Shown in pieces: positions 24,101 through 36,100 of a stretch of DNA of 64,000 nucleotides. Position 1 is the first letter of the stretch, and every line of letters starts with the position of its first letter. This DNA comes from Arcuatula senhousia (Eukaryota; Mollusca; Bivalvia; Mytilida; Mytilidae), in assembly GCA_963971305.1 (NCBI GenBank), contig OZ020305.1, positions 9,023,001 through 9,087,000 of the forward strand, written 5' to 3'. Below the pieces are notes generated by a model. That model ran no database searches. It saw only the letters and a program-made list of their open reading frames with translations, and was not told where the DNA came from. The position numbers and the translations under genes are program-made.

Positions 24101-27100
24101 TTTAACATCAAAAGCTCTACAAAAGTCTTAATTCAGTCAAAGTTGTCAGATGACCCCTTATAGGAGTTTTGGTCCCTTAAAAGTGAAAAATAGCCTTTTT
24201 CATGTTGTTGGGTAATAGAATGAAAACTATTACAGATAGAAAAAAGTTGTTGCTTGCTTAAATGTTCGGCTCATTTAGCTCTACAAAAGTCTCCATAGGG
24301 TCGAAGTTGTCATATGTCCCCTTATAGGGGTTAAGGCGCCTAAAATAACGTTCTTTCATTTTTTTCCTATGGATAAATAAAGGTAATAACAAAAACGAAT
24401 CAGTCATACCGGAGAATTGGTGGATTGCAATGGTCCTGACTTGGTACAGGCATTTCAAACGAAATGGTGGATTAAACCAGGTTTTATGGCGCCAAACCTC
24501 CCTCTTCCATTGCGATCTTAGGATCCGGTAATGACCATAGAACACAACATAGTTGTGAGACACAATAAGGATATTGAGGTGATCATCTCAGTACAAAAGA
24601 CCAGTCAAACACTAATTAAAACAATTAACTACCATATCTTTTAACTCAATTTTGAACTTTTCTACTAGTGGCTGATAACGAAGAAAGAATTTTTTTAGTG
24701 ATCGTATGAGACGTATTTTCTTATAGCCCTGCTCCAAAAGTCGGTCACGAAGAAATCGGTGTCTGATCAAAAAATCTGTGAAATGTGTGCAAGCTCTGGC
24801 ATATCGAATAAGTTGTGAAATATAAACACCTTATGCAGGAGAAGTAGGTATATTGCTCTGTAGATTAGGAAAATTAATAATTTGAAAATTAAAATCGTCT
24901 CGTTTATCGTAATTTTTTTTTCATTTTTTGCCTATGGAGTGAAACCAATAGCAGATAGAGAGACGCTGTTGCTTGCTCATAAAGCTCTACTTGAGTCTTC
25001 ATTGGATCGAAAGTTGTCAGATAACCCCTTATAGTGGTAACGGCCTCTTAAATGACGTTTTCATGTTTTTGTCCTATCAAATGAAAACTATAGCAGATAT
25101 TGAAAAGCTGTTGCTTGCTTATATGTTCAATTCATTTTGCTCTACAAAAGTTTTCAAAAGGCCAAAGTTATCAGATGATCCTTATAGGGGTTATGGCCCC
25201 TAAAATAACATGTTTTCATGATTAGCGCCTATGGCTACAGAATGAAAACTATAGTAGTTAGAGAAAGGCTGTTACTTGCTTAAATGTTCAGCTCATTTAG
25301 CTCTAGAAAAGTCTTTATAGTAGTGTCCACATCAAGCCCAGTTGAGCGATTCAGGCTCATGTGAGCCTCTTGTTAAAGTTCTTTTATTTTGAAAGTCTTA
25401 TGATACCTACTATTTACAGTTAAATCAGGTGAATTGTTTTTACCAAAAACAGTTTCTGAATTAATCAATATTATAATAATAAGACGAAAATCAATAGAAA
25501 TCTAACAACACAAGAATCCTCTGCAATGAAAGAACTACTTGAAGATGATAGCATCGTTATAAGTCCAGCAGACAAAGGCTCAGGGATAGTGGTGATAAAC
25601 AGAGAGGACTACATCACAAACCTAGAAAAAAAAGAGGTTATAAATGATAAAGCATATCAACAGACAGATGATATGATGATGGGAAAAGCCATCAAGAATG
25701 TCAAGAAAGTTACAAATAAAATGTACAATGGAATCATTGACAAAGATATGAAAAAATATTTAGTCCCGAAATACACTCATGCTGGAAAACTAAAGGGCAA
25801 CCCGAAACTCCATAAAACAGGAAATCCATATAGGACGATAGTAAGTGGAATAGGAACGCCAACTGAAAAAATGACAGGCGTCATGGAAAAAGAGTTAGAT
25901 GAGTTTGTTCAGCAATCTCCAAGTTACATTAAAGGCACAACAGACTAACAAACTGCAAACAGTTGACACAAGTAAGCTGGAGAATCCAATTCTATTTTGT
26001 TTCGATGTTGTAAAACTATACCCTTCGATCCCAATGAAGGAAGGACTAAGTGCATGTAAAGAAGCTTTAGAAGCAAGAAAACATCCAGAAATGAGCACAT
26101 AAGGTGGTTTAGAAATGATTAAGACAATCCTGAACAATAATGTATTCCAGTTACACGATATGCAATTTATTCAAACTGATGGAATAGCAATTGGGTCTAA
26201 GTTAGGGAAGAATTTCGCATGTGCATGTATGCGAAAATGGGATGAGAAACTAATGGAAGCAGATAAAGTACCAATGTTTTACAAACGTTTTATAGATGAC
26301 GGATGTAGTATCTGGAAACATGGCGCGGACGAGTTAAAAAAGTTTCAGGAGCATGCAAATTCTATTCACAAGAATATCAAAGTAGAGTTGAGATGGAGCA
26401 GTACAAAAATTGAATTTCTGGACACACTTGTTAGCTTTAAACAAGGACGTTTAAAGACTGATTTATATGTTAAACCTACAGACAAACATTTATATGTTGA
26501 TGTCAAATCGTGCCATCTAAATAGTACAAAAAGAGCAATACCATATGGTCTAGGGATCAGACGTAAACGTATATGCATTGACGAAAAGGATTATCTGAAA
26601 CACAAGAGGGATCTTAAGACTCAACTCAGAAAAAGAGGATATAGTTCAAAATTTATTGAGCAACAACTAGATCGGGTAAATAAACTGGACCACAAAGACC
26701 TTCTACTTTACAAAAATAAGGGAAAGAAGCAAACAACTAGGATACCACTAGTTATTAAATACAGCAAACAACTCCCCGACATACGACACATAGTTAGAAA
26801 ACACCAAAGCATTTTGGATAAATCAGACAGACTTAAAAACATACCTGTATTTAAAACCCCGCCAATCCTTGCATTTAAAAGGGATCAAAACCTTGGTGAT
26901 ATTCTAGTCCATTGAAAACTCAACAAAATTGCAAAATGGAAAAATGGAAAAATGGACCTCAACAAATGTGATACAGACTGTGAAGTGTGCGACAAGCTTA
27001 CAAAACAAGAAATGGTTAAAGTAAATGGAAAAACTATTAATCAAAGATACTTTTTCATGTGCAGCACTAGAAATGTCATCTATGCAATTTTCTGTAAGAC

Positions 27101-30100
27101 ATGCAACAAATTCGTGTATGTTGGAGAAACTGAGAGAATGGCCAAAGAAAGACTCCAGGAACACCTGAATGACATCAGGTTAAAAAGAATGCAAAAAAGT
27201 GTAGCACAACATTTCAATGAAGGTAGACATTCAAGGGCTGATGTAGAGTTTGTATAATTAGAAAGGTGTATACCCAAATCTAAATATTACAGGCAGATCA
27301 AAGAACTGAAATAGATAGAGGAACTCCGCACAGAAATACCAAATGGAGCTTACATCAAGGCAACCCTATTGATGGAGATGATGATGATGGAATGGCCATG
27401 ATGTAACTTTCAGAGGACTTTTTACTCCTGATGAAGGCACCTGCCGAAACGTTGAGACTTTTGAGCCATTAAAAATAAATATATATAATAATAAGGTTTA
27501 TGTATGATTACATATTTTATATTTTCAAGCTGGAAACGCATAGTCAAACTATTCATAAATGAAAAAAAAATCACCAGTGCAAAGGTATAATAAATTTGAT
27601 ATTTCTGAAGAAATTATATAAGGACAACTTCAGAAGACAAATTTCAAAGTTACGAAGAAACTATCAGTACATGTAACACAACACTACTACAATATTTCGA
27701 GCAAAACTCTAGCATTTAGGTTGATATATGTTAATTTCATTAAAGTTTAATTTTTATTTAATTTTACACCAACCTTCACATACTCTCTGAATTGTTCATT
27801 AGCGCCATAATTGTGCTTTGTAAATGGAATGTTTCATCAAATCATTCTTTCAAATTACATGATGTACATTGGAATGATATCGAAAGAAAAGCAAACATTA
27901 TTATTTCTGTCTACAGATTGTATTCAAATTATTTGTACGATGCCAAGTTCCTTAAATACAGAACTTCAGTGGAAGATTTCCAACAAGCAGTTATAGAGGC
28001 TCTTCAAGATTACAGATCATGTCTGAAATACTTTACAGAAAGGGGATGTGCATACAATTCAACTGTAGGCTCGTACAAGGTACAAATACCATTTCGGTTA
28101 TAAATTGTAATTTTTTATAAAACGGTCAATTTGGTTATGCTGTAGATCGACATTCAAGGATAAACCTCTCATCTGCAGAATTTGAATCAAAACTTTAGAA
28201 TGTCATGCAGAAACCAAACCAAGGTTTTGATTTTCAAACATGCTGTTTTCTGTAAAACGTAATTGTAGGTATTAGCATGCAAAAACGCCCTTTTTTGAGG
28301 TATGATCTAAAATTATTATAAGAATTACAAAAGCTGAACCCTTAATGTCGACAGATAATTACAAGTTTAATAAATACTTGGCTGTTTGTTAAAAATTATT
28401 CTTTACCAAAAATTACAAATATGTCCCAATTTTTAGGAGAACAAAATCTCACCTGAGATGCACTTCAAAGTCCAATAATTTTAATTTATTTTACAATCAT
28501 ATATAAAATGTGATAATTTTACAAAAACCTAAAGAACTAGGGCCAGGTTAATGAAGCTGTCCTAAACTGTGTCCTAAACCATGTCGATCGTAGGACTGAA
28601 AATGGGATGTACAAAGGATCATCCTTAGACCAGTCCTAGGATGTAAAAGGAAGCCATCTTAGGATGATCACAAATACAGATGAGACCAAACCTAACCTGT
28701 ACAAGAGTGAACTTAGAGCGGACCTGTGGTTCACTTTTCTGGTTTGGTTTGGTTGGAAAGCAGACCAGACCTCACCACAAGTCTGGTTCAATCAAAATTC
28801 TGGTTTGGTTTGCTTTGAATAGTAAGCCAAGAGCGGACCAGACCTAAGTTTGGTCTGCTCTAAGTCTGGTCTGGTCTAAGTCTGGTCTGGTCTGCTTTTA
28901 ATATTTAGTGAACCAAGAGTGGACCAGACCTACATGTAGAGCGGACCAGACCTAAGTTTGGTCTGGTCTGCTTTCAATAACGAACCTTAAGTAGACCAGA
29001 CCTTGAGCGGACCAGACCTAAGATTGGTCTGCTCTAAGTCTGGTCCACTCAAGGAATGGTAAGTTTTTATAGGTCTGGTCTGCCTGAGGTCAGAGTGAAC
29101 CAGACCCTGGGCAGGTTTGCTTTTGGAGTGAACTTGAGAGCAGACCTAGGTTCACTAAAACCAAACCAGACCAGAAAAAGCAGACCTGAACCAGACTTTT
29201 GGTCCACTGTTTAAGTCTGGTACGCATACAGGTTAGGTTTGGACCCATCTGTAGGACCATCCTTAAACGGATTTAAGATAATCCTAAATAGCCATATGTA
29301 ATGCATTTACGCTGATGTAAAGATGTTTGAAAAAAAAGGTTTTTTTTGTTTTACATTTTGAAATATTATATAGATTTAAACTTTTTTTTATTGCGATGCC
29401 TTTGTTTTTTTAGATAATAAAAATATTTTTTTTTTCAATATCATTGCATTTCTTCATTCAGTTTTTTTTCTGTGCGTTGCACTTATCACTAATAACAAAA
29501 GCAAATCCTTAAGTTTGGGAAGCAAATATCCAAGTGAACTGTGAAACGTTAATTTCAAAAGTCTAGTACTACATATATTAGAATATCGTCAAAATGTAAC
29601 TGGTAAAACACAGATCAACAGTATTCAATATATGTGTACATAACTAATGGGAAAATTTCATCAATGACAAGAATATCTTTATTTAATCAATCGGGGGTGA
29701 TCGTATCCAAATCGAGCTATTCGTGTTGCCATCCTTTACCATCGTAGCACCATCGGCTGAAATATTCCAAGTTCGGCAACAACTTCGTGATGCCTCCCTA
29801 ATTTTTTAACATATTAAAAAACTGCCGAAGGTTCGTGCGAAGGTCCATCTTCGTGTTGTATTCCTTATTCCATCTTTTGCATCGCAATGCCTTCGTGATT
29901 GCATCTTATCATTTCGTATGGCGTTCTTATGGTCGTCGGTTACATTTATCTTACGATGGCGACACGAATGAAACGAGAGGTTCTCCAATGGTCCCCGATT
30001 GGAACACGACGTCGTAAGGGCCTCGCATTTTATTCGTATAGCCATCGTAATTGAAGTAATGGCATAGGGTAATGGCATGAAGATAGAAACACGGCACTGT

Positions 30101-33100
30101 TAAGAAGCAAGATAATTTCTAAATACAAAATTTTGCAACAGTATGCGTTTGTCGTATGGTTCATTCCCTTTTAAGTTTCCTTTAATTTTTTATATACTAG
30201 TACTTATTTTCATAATTTTCACTAAAATAAATGTATATGTACGAAAGATGAAGATAAAGGGACGGACATCTATTAAATGTTTTGGTCATCGTTTCTGTGT
30301 ACTATGAATTAGACACATTAACTTTAATTTTATTAAATGTGATCATCATTTTTATATTTGCGATATTTAAACTATTATTCCAGACAAAACAAGACGAAGA
30401 CAGTCATGATCTAGAACATTCTGATGCTTTCCTTTTCGTCCTGTTCTTTCCTGCCAGGGTCTATCCACTTCTGTGTCCTCGTCAAGGATTTGGTGACATC
30501 TTTTAATACTTGAATATTAGAAATGAAGGTACATTTTTAACTTACTTCAGTTTTTATCAGTCATCTACCGAAAAAAGCAGAAGGGGGCCTCAGGTTTTCA
30601 CTACGTCTTTCAGTTTGTGTGTCCGTCTGGCCCGGCCGTCTTGTTGACAATATAAGTTTTCCGCACTTTTTGAAAACCTTATGCATGTACTCGTATATTG
30701 ATATTTGGTATGTGAGTATTCCATGACTTTGAAATGCACTGAAATTTCAGTATCCCACACTTTTTTCTAAACCCTTATAGTTATTAAACTGCCTTTATGT
30801 GTGTACTGTATGCGAGTCCATCATTACGGGTTACAGATCAAGTTACCGTTCTGTTAGGGTCTGCAAATGTTAACGAGACCTTTGGACTTTTAGATATGGG
30901 ATCGGTAAGGAACTATGTATTGTAAGGTGAACAGGCTTTGATCAAGAATCGTTCGAAAAAGCTAATATTGTTGAACTTTATGCCAAAAGTACGAAAGTCC
31001 ATTTGGCTCATTTTGGTAATCTAAAAAAATATTTTTTGCGTATAATTCGCTTATATCAATTCTCCCGTAATAACAAGCTTCAACTCCATAATAACGCGCT
31101 ACTTTTGCGTTATAACGGGTTACTCTCGCGTACCTTTCGTAGACTTTGAAAGAGCTTATTAAATCAAGTAGCATCAGTTTTCTTTACTATCTTCAAATTT
31201 AGATATTACATGCATCCACTCTTTCTTGCCGACATCATGGACATGCAGCGTGGGTATACTAAGGAAGTCCTTAGCTAGTTTTATCTTTTATCCATACCAA
31301 TAATTATAGCAAGGGACAAATTGTAGAATGAACTATAATTTTATTGCAAAACGCGTTGTTATATTTAACGCGATTTGAAAAAAAACCCAATACATTCTTT
31401 ATTGTAATGTTTCTACATAGTTACAACATCTAGTTGCTGTTTTCAGATTATATGTGCTTCAGACAACTCACACAAGGCACGGACAAAACAAGATAAAGCA
31501 ACAACTCTTTTTTCTGTTCTATCTTAACAGCCTCTACAAATGAGCTTTAGATCAAATGTCTCATCTACTCTTACTGGTCGACATCAGGGAAAGCAGGATA
31601 TATTTGGAGAGCCTTTGTTTTAACTTGTTATGGAAGCAGCAAAGGACAATTTATGTACAATAAACTATATAATCTTATTGCAAATCGTGTTATTACATTT
31701 CATACTTCGTATACCCATCGGGATGCATCGTAGACCCATCGTATGCTACACACAACGTCGTACAGCCATCGTATAACTTCGATTCTCTTTCGAATCTAAT
31801 TCTCGACTAATCTTGATCACATCGTAACAACTTCGTAATCGGTTCCCAGCCATTCGTATTTGCTACTTATCTAATCGTTTAGCCATCTGTTCTAACCGTA
31901 TATCCTTCGGCTTTGATTTTGATTTTTAGCAACGTCGTGAGTAACTTCGCCCGAAGTTGAAATTTTCGCATTCGCGTGTCCATCGTATGTCAAAATAGGG
32001 ACAGTGTGACGCCAGCATTAACACGGCCCCTGATTTTTATCCATTAATATTTATTTATTAAAAAGGAAGGAATGTTTAAGTTTATACACGTAAGCAATGA
32101 TAAAATTAGGCTTCCATAGCAAATGATATCCCTAAATTGTTTTTTTGAACAAAATTTACGAACAAAAAATATTCCTGTTAAGCTTTAAATCAAATAAAAT
32201 AAGATACATATATGATGTCCATTTTAACATAATTCTACCTCTTCTAAAGTCTTTCTTTGCAATTGGCGTCTGAAAAAGTTCGTGAACGGATTATTGGGGG
32301 TGGGTTCTGTTTTTTCCCTTCAAGATTAATCCACAAATCATTCTTTGACAATTGGCTTTTGCGTATTTCTTATAATCACGGGTTTAATAAGACATTTTTC
32401 ATGTTTATGGTGTCAACATACATTGAAACTATATGGCATTATTTGATATATTTTGATGATCTGAATATGATTGATTGTTGTTTGCTTAATGTCCAGTCGG
32501 CGATATATAAGCCATAAACGGTAGATATAAATGTAAGTCAATCTGAATTTGAGTTGGCAGTCGGAGTTGTAAAAGTTATACATGTACAAAATGGCCACCA
32601 TATATTTCCATTGTAGGTGAATCTTAGAGTTGGGATGTACTACATTTTTCTGGCGGATTGGTTGAGAGTTTTCCCAAGAAAACAAATCATGATCATTCGG
32701 ATGGAAGACTACAGCAAAGATAGAGCACTGTATCTGGAAAATGCGTTTAAGTTTCTTGAACTTAGTAAGTGTATAACAACGAGCATCTCTTCTGACCTCT
32801 TGGTAATTTTTAAAGATATTCATAATCTATTTTTACCTTGCTTTAAAATATTACAATATTGTTCCTTACAAAAAAAATGCAAGTTATGTTTTTTTTATTG
32901 GATACAAAATGGAGTATACATTTTTTTACCTAACTTAAGAGGGACAAAACGGGGACAAATAGAACCTTAAATTTTTTGGTCTTATTTTATTTTCTTTTTT
33001 TAAATTCTAGTTAGTTATAAGAATCTTGAATATTTTTATTTCTGAATATCTAACGCAGTATATAATGGGTTGCATGTGACAAATATGCTTTGTCAGTCCA

Positions 33101-36100
33101 CCATAGAATGCAAGTGTCAAAAACTATTGACTGTCCTTATTTGGCATAGAACCTACAGGGTTCAATGTTTTGCCGTGCGACGCAGGGCCAGACATCGATT
33201 GGTCTTGTTATTATAAAAATGTCAAGTAAAGCTTATTTTTTCAATTTTAAATTTTGATTAAGAAAATTTATTAAAGCAAATATTATATCCACATAGGAAG
33301 GAAGATATCTAAATTGATAGAAATGTTTTGTAGATATTGCATGTATTGTGCAGGAATAATTTTATAAACTGGTGAAAACGAAGAATTATTTAACTAGATG
33401 AGCTTTTACACTCACTTGTGTATGACAAAATATTTTAAAAAGACCAAACAACATACATGTATACACCTTACTGTCTCAGGAAGGAAACATCCTTTATTGA
33501 ACACTTGTGTTGCTGTTTACAGTTTTGCTGTGGTACCAACCAACTAAGCATGCGAAATTTATAATATACTTATACTTTTCATTTGTTTATTTGTATTTTT
33601 TCATCCTGTCATACTACCTGTTTTTGTGCTGTCATAGGTTCTATCTTTTGTCTATTCGAACTTTTGACATTTGAATGCCCAATGGTACCTTTCTGGTTTT
33701 TATACTTGTATGAGCGTCAAGGAAGCAAAGGTGTACCAAACGGGTAACCAACACTATAAAACAGTAAAGACAAAGACCAAACCGGTAGACAGAAAATCAT
33801 CATAACGATACAAGCCACACAACAACATAAAACACACACACACACACACACACATAACAACAAAACCGCATTCAGCAACGTGAACTCAAGTCGAAACGAG
33901 AGTGAACTCATGTGCCCCGGAAGAGTAGGCAGTTCCTGCTTGCTATAGCACACCCGTCACGTTGCCAAAGATCGATTTAGTGTTGAACAAATCCGGAAAG
34001 AATGACGTTACCAAACTCTATGTCAAACCAACATCTGTGCTCATCTGAGAGATAGAAATCCCGTATTTGAATACAAGCGCATGATGTCTTCCGTAAAATT
34101 TCTTGAGTGATGACAACAACCTGGGAGCAACGTACCCCTGTGCTAACAATTTGCTTGTCAGCCGTGTAGCTCTATCAAGGAAGTCGTTGTACTCTCCACA
34201 TGCTCTGGAAAAACGATCAATTGTGATACGTAAACTTCATATGCTGGAGCGGACGGAATGTTGCTACACAGAAAGGGAAAGTTAACTATTGGAAAGCTGA
34301 AGTTATCACATCAAACAATTGATTAACATCAAACCGAGGACAAATTAAGAAAAGAAATACAAGTTGTCTTGGCATAGTATGATAAATGGAAACAAAACTA
34401 AAACAGCAGTAGGTTTATATTTCTAATTCCCAGAGGTAAGCCCGCTCCGTCACCTACAATTTTGTGTTGGAGAACATATCAAAGCTTTAAATTATCCGTT
34501 AAAATTTCAAAATTGACTAAACCCCAAGGTTCTTCCTACCCCAGACATAGGTTGATCATCTTAGTTATAATTTGGTTGCCCAGCTCAGTATTTTTTGGTT
34601 TTATTGTTCTATGCTCTTAATATTCATATATGTTTTTGGCTTTTTCAATTTTTATTTGACAGAGCGCCTCTGATGAGTCTTGTATAGACAAAACACGCGT
34701 CAGGCGAAGCAACATTTATTGTCTGGAACTTTGTTGTCATTTTAATTTTGAACACCCGTGAAGATTAGCGCTGCAGGTGGAGTTTTAATTCCCCGAGGTT
34801 AGCCTGCTCTGGCACCAACACTTTTGTGTTGGAGAACACATCAAAGCTATAAATTATCCGTTAAAATTTCAAAATTGACTAAACCCTAAGGTTCTTCCTA
34901 CCCCAGACATAAGTTGATCATCTTAGTTATAATTTGGTTGTCAAGCTCGGTATTTTTTGGTTTTATTGTTCTATGCTCTTCATAATCATACATGTTTTTG
35001 GCTTTTTCATTTTTTTTTTTGGCAGAGCGCCTCTGATTAGTCTTGTATAGACGAAACGCGCGTCAGGCGTAGCAAAATTTATTGTCTGGAACTTTGTTGT
35101 CATTTTAATTTTGAACACCCGTGAAGGTTAGCGCTGCAGGTGGAATTTTAATTCCCCGAGAATAGCCCGCTCCGGCACCTACACTTTTGTGTTGGAGAAC
35201 ACATCAAAGCTTTAAATTATCCGTTAAAATTTCAATCTTGACTAAACCCTAAGGTTCTTCCTACCCCAGACATAGGTTGATCATCTTAGTTATAATTTGG
35301 TTGCCCAGCTCAGTATTTTTTGGTTTTATTGTTCTATGCTCTTCATAATCATATACGTTTTTGGCTTTTTCAAGTTTTTTTGGCAGAGCGCCTCTGATGA
35401 GTCTTGTATAGACGAAACACGCGTCAGGCGAAGCAACATTTATTGTCTGGAACTTTGTTGTCATTTTAATTTTGAACACCCGTGAAGATTACCGCTGCAG
35501 GTGGATTTTTAATTCCCCGAGGTTAGCCTGCTCCGGCACCAACACTTTTGTGTTGGAGAACACATCAAAGCTATAAATTATCCGTTAAAATTTCAAAATT
35601 GACTAAACCCTAAGGTTCTTCCTACCCCAGACATAAGTTGATCATCTTAGTTATAATTTGGTTGTCCAGCTCAGTATTTTTTGGTTTTATTGTTCTATGC
35701 TCTTCATAATCATACATGTTTTTGGCTTTTTCATTTTTTTTGGCAGAGCGCCTCTGATTAGTCTTGTATAGACGAAACGCGCGTCAGGCGTAGCAAAATT
35801 TATTGTCTGGAACTTTGTTGTCATTTTAATTTTGAACACCCGTGAAGGTTAGCGCTGCTGGTGGAGTTTTAATTCCCCGAGGTTAGCCCGCTCCGGCACC
35901 TACACTTTTGTGTTGGAGAACACATCAAAGCTTTAAATTATCCGTTAAAATTTCAAAATTGACTAAACCCTAAGGTTCTTCCTACCCCAGACATAAGTTG
36001 ATCATCTTAGTTATAATTTGGTTGCCAAGCTCAGTATTTTTTGGTTTTATTGTTCTATGCTCTTCATAATCATATGTGTTTATATGTTTTTGGCTTTTTC

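Larger units (their letters stand above)
25480..27470 (+). mobile_element. Penelope-like element with GIY-YIG endonuclease, decayed
   Basis: Order along the strand: RT N-terminal part with SPADKGSGIVV (25561-25600) and PKLHKTGNPYRTIVSG (about 25800-25850); palm motif A-like FCFDVVKLYPSIP (about 26000); TDGIAIGSKLGKNFA (about 26178); the catalytic FIDD (26290-26301); then a Cys-rich linker (CDTDCEVCDKL) and a GIY-YIG domain with FVYVGETERMAKERLQEHL (27112-27170). This RT plus C-terminal GIY-YIG order defines Penelope-like elements. It is 5' truncated and lies in intron 4. Confidence 0.9.

Noticed and set aside
27792..28103. Start of a separate gene at the ATG-like codon near 27792
   Set aside because: The conserved part begins exactly at the acceptor 27916/27917 and joins the sulfotransferase in phase.
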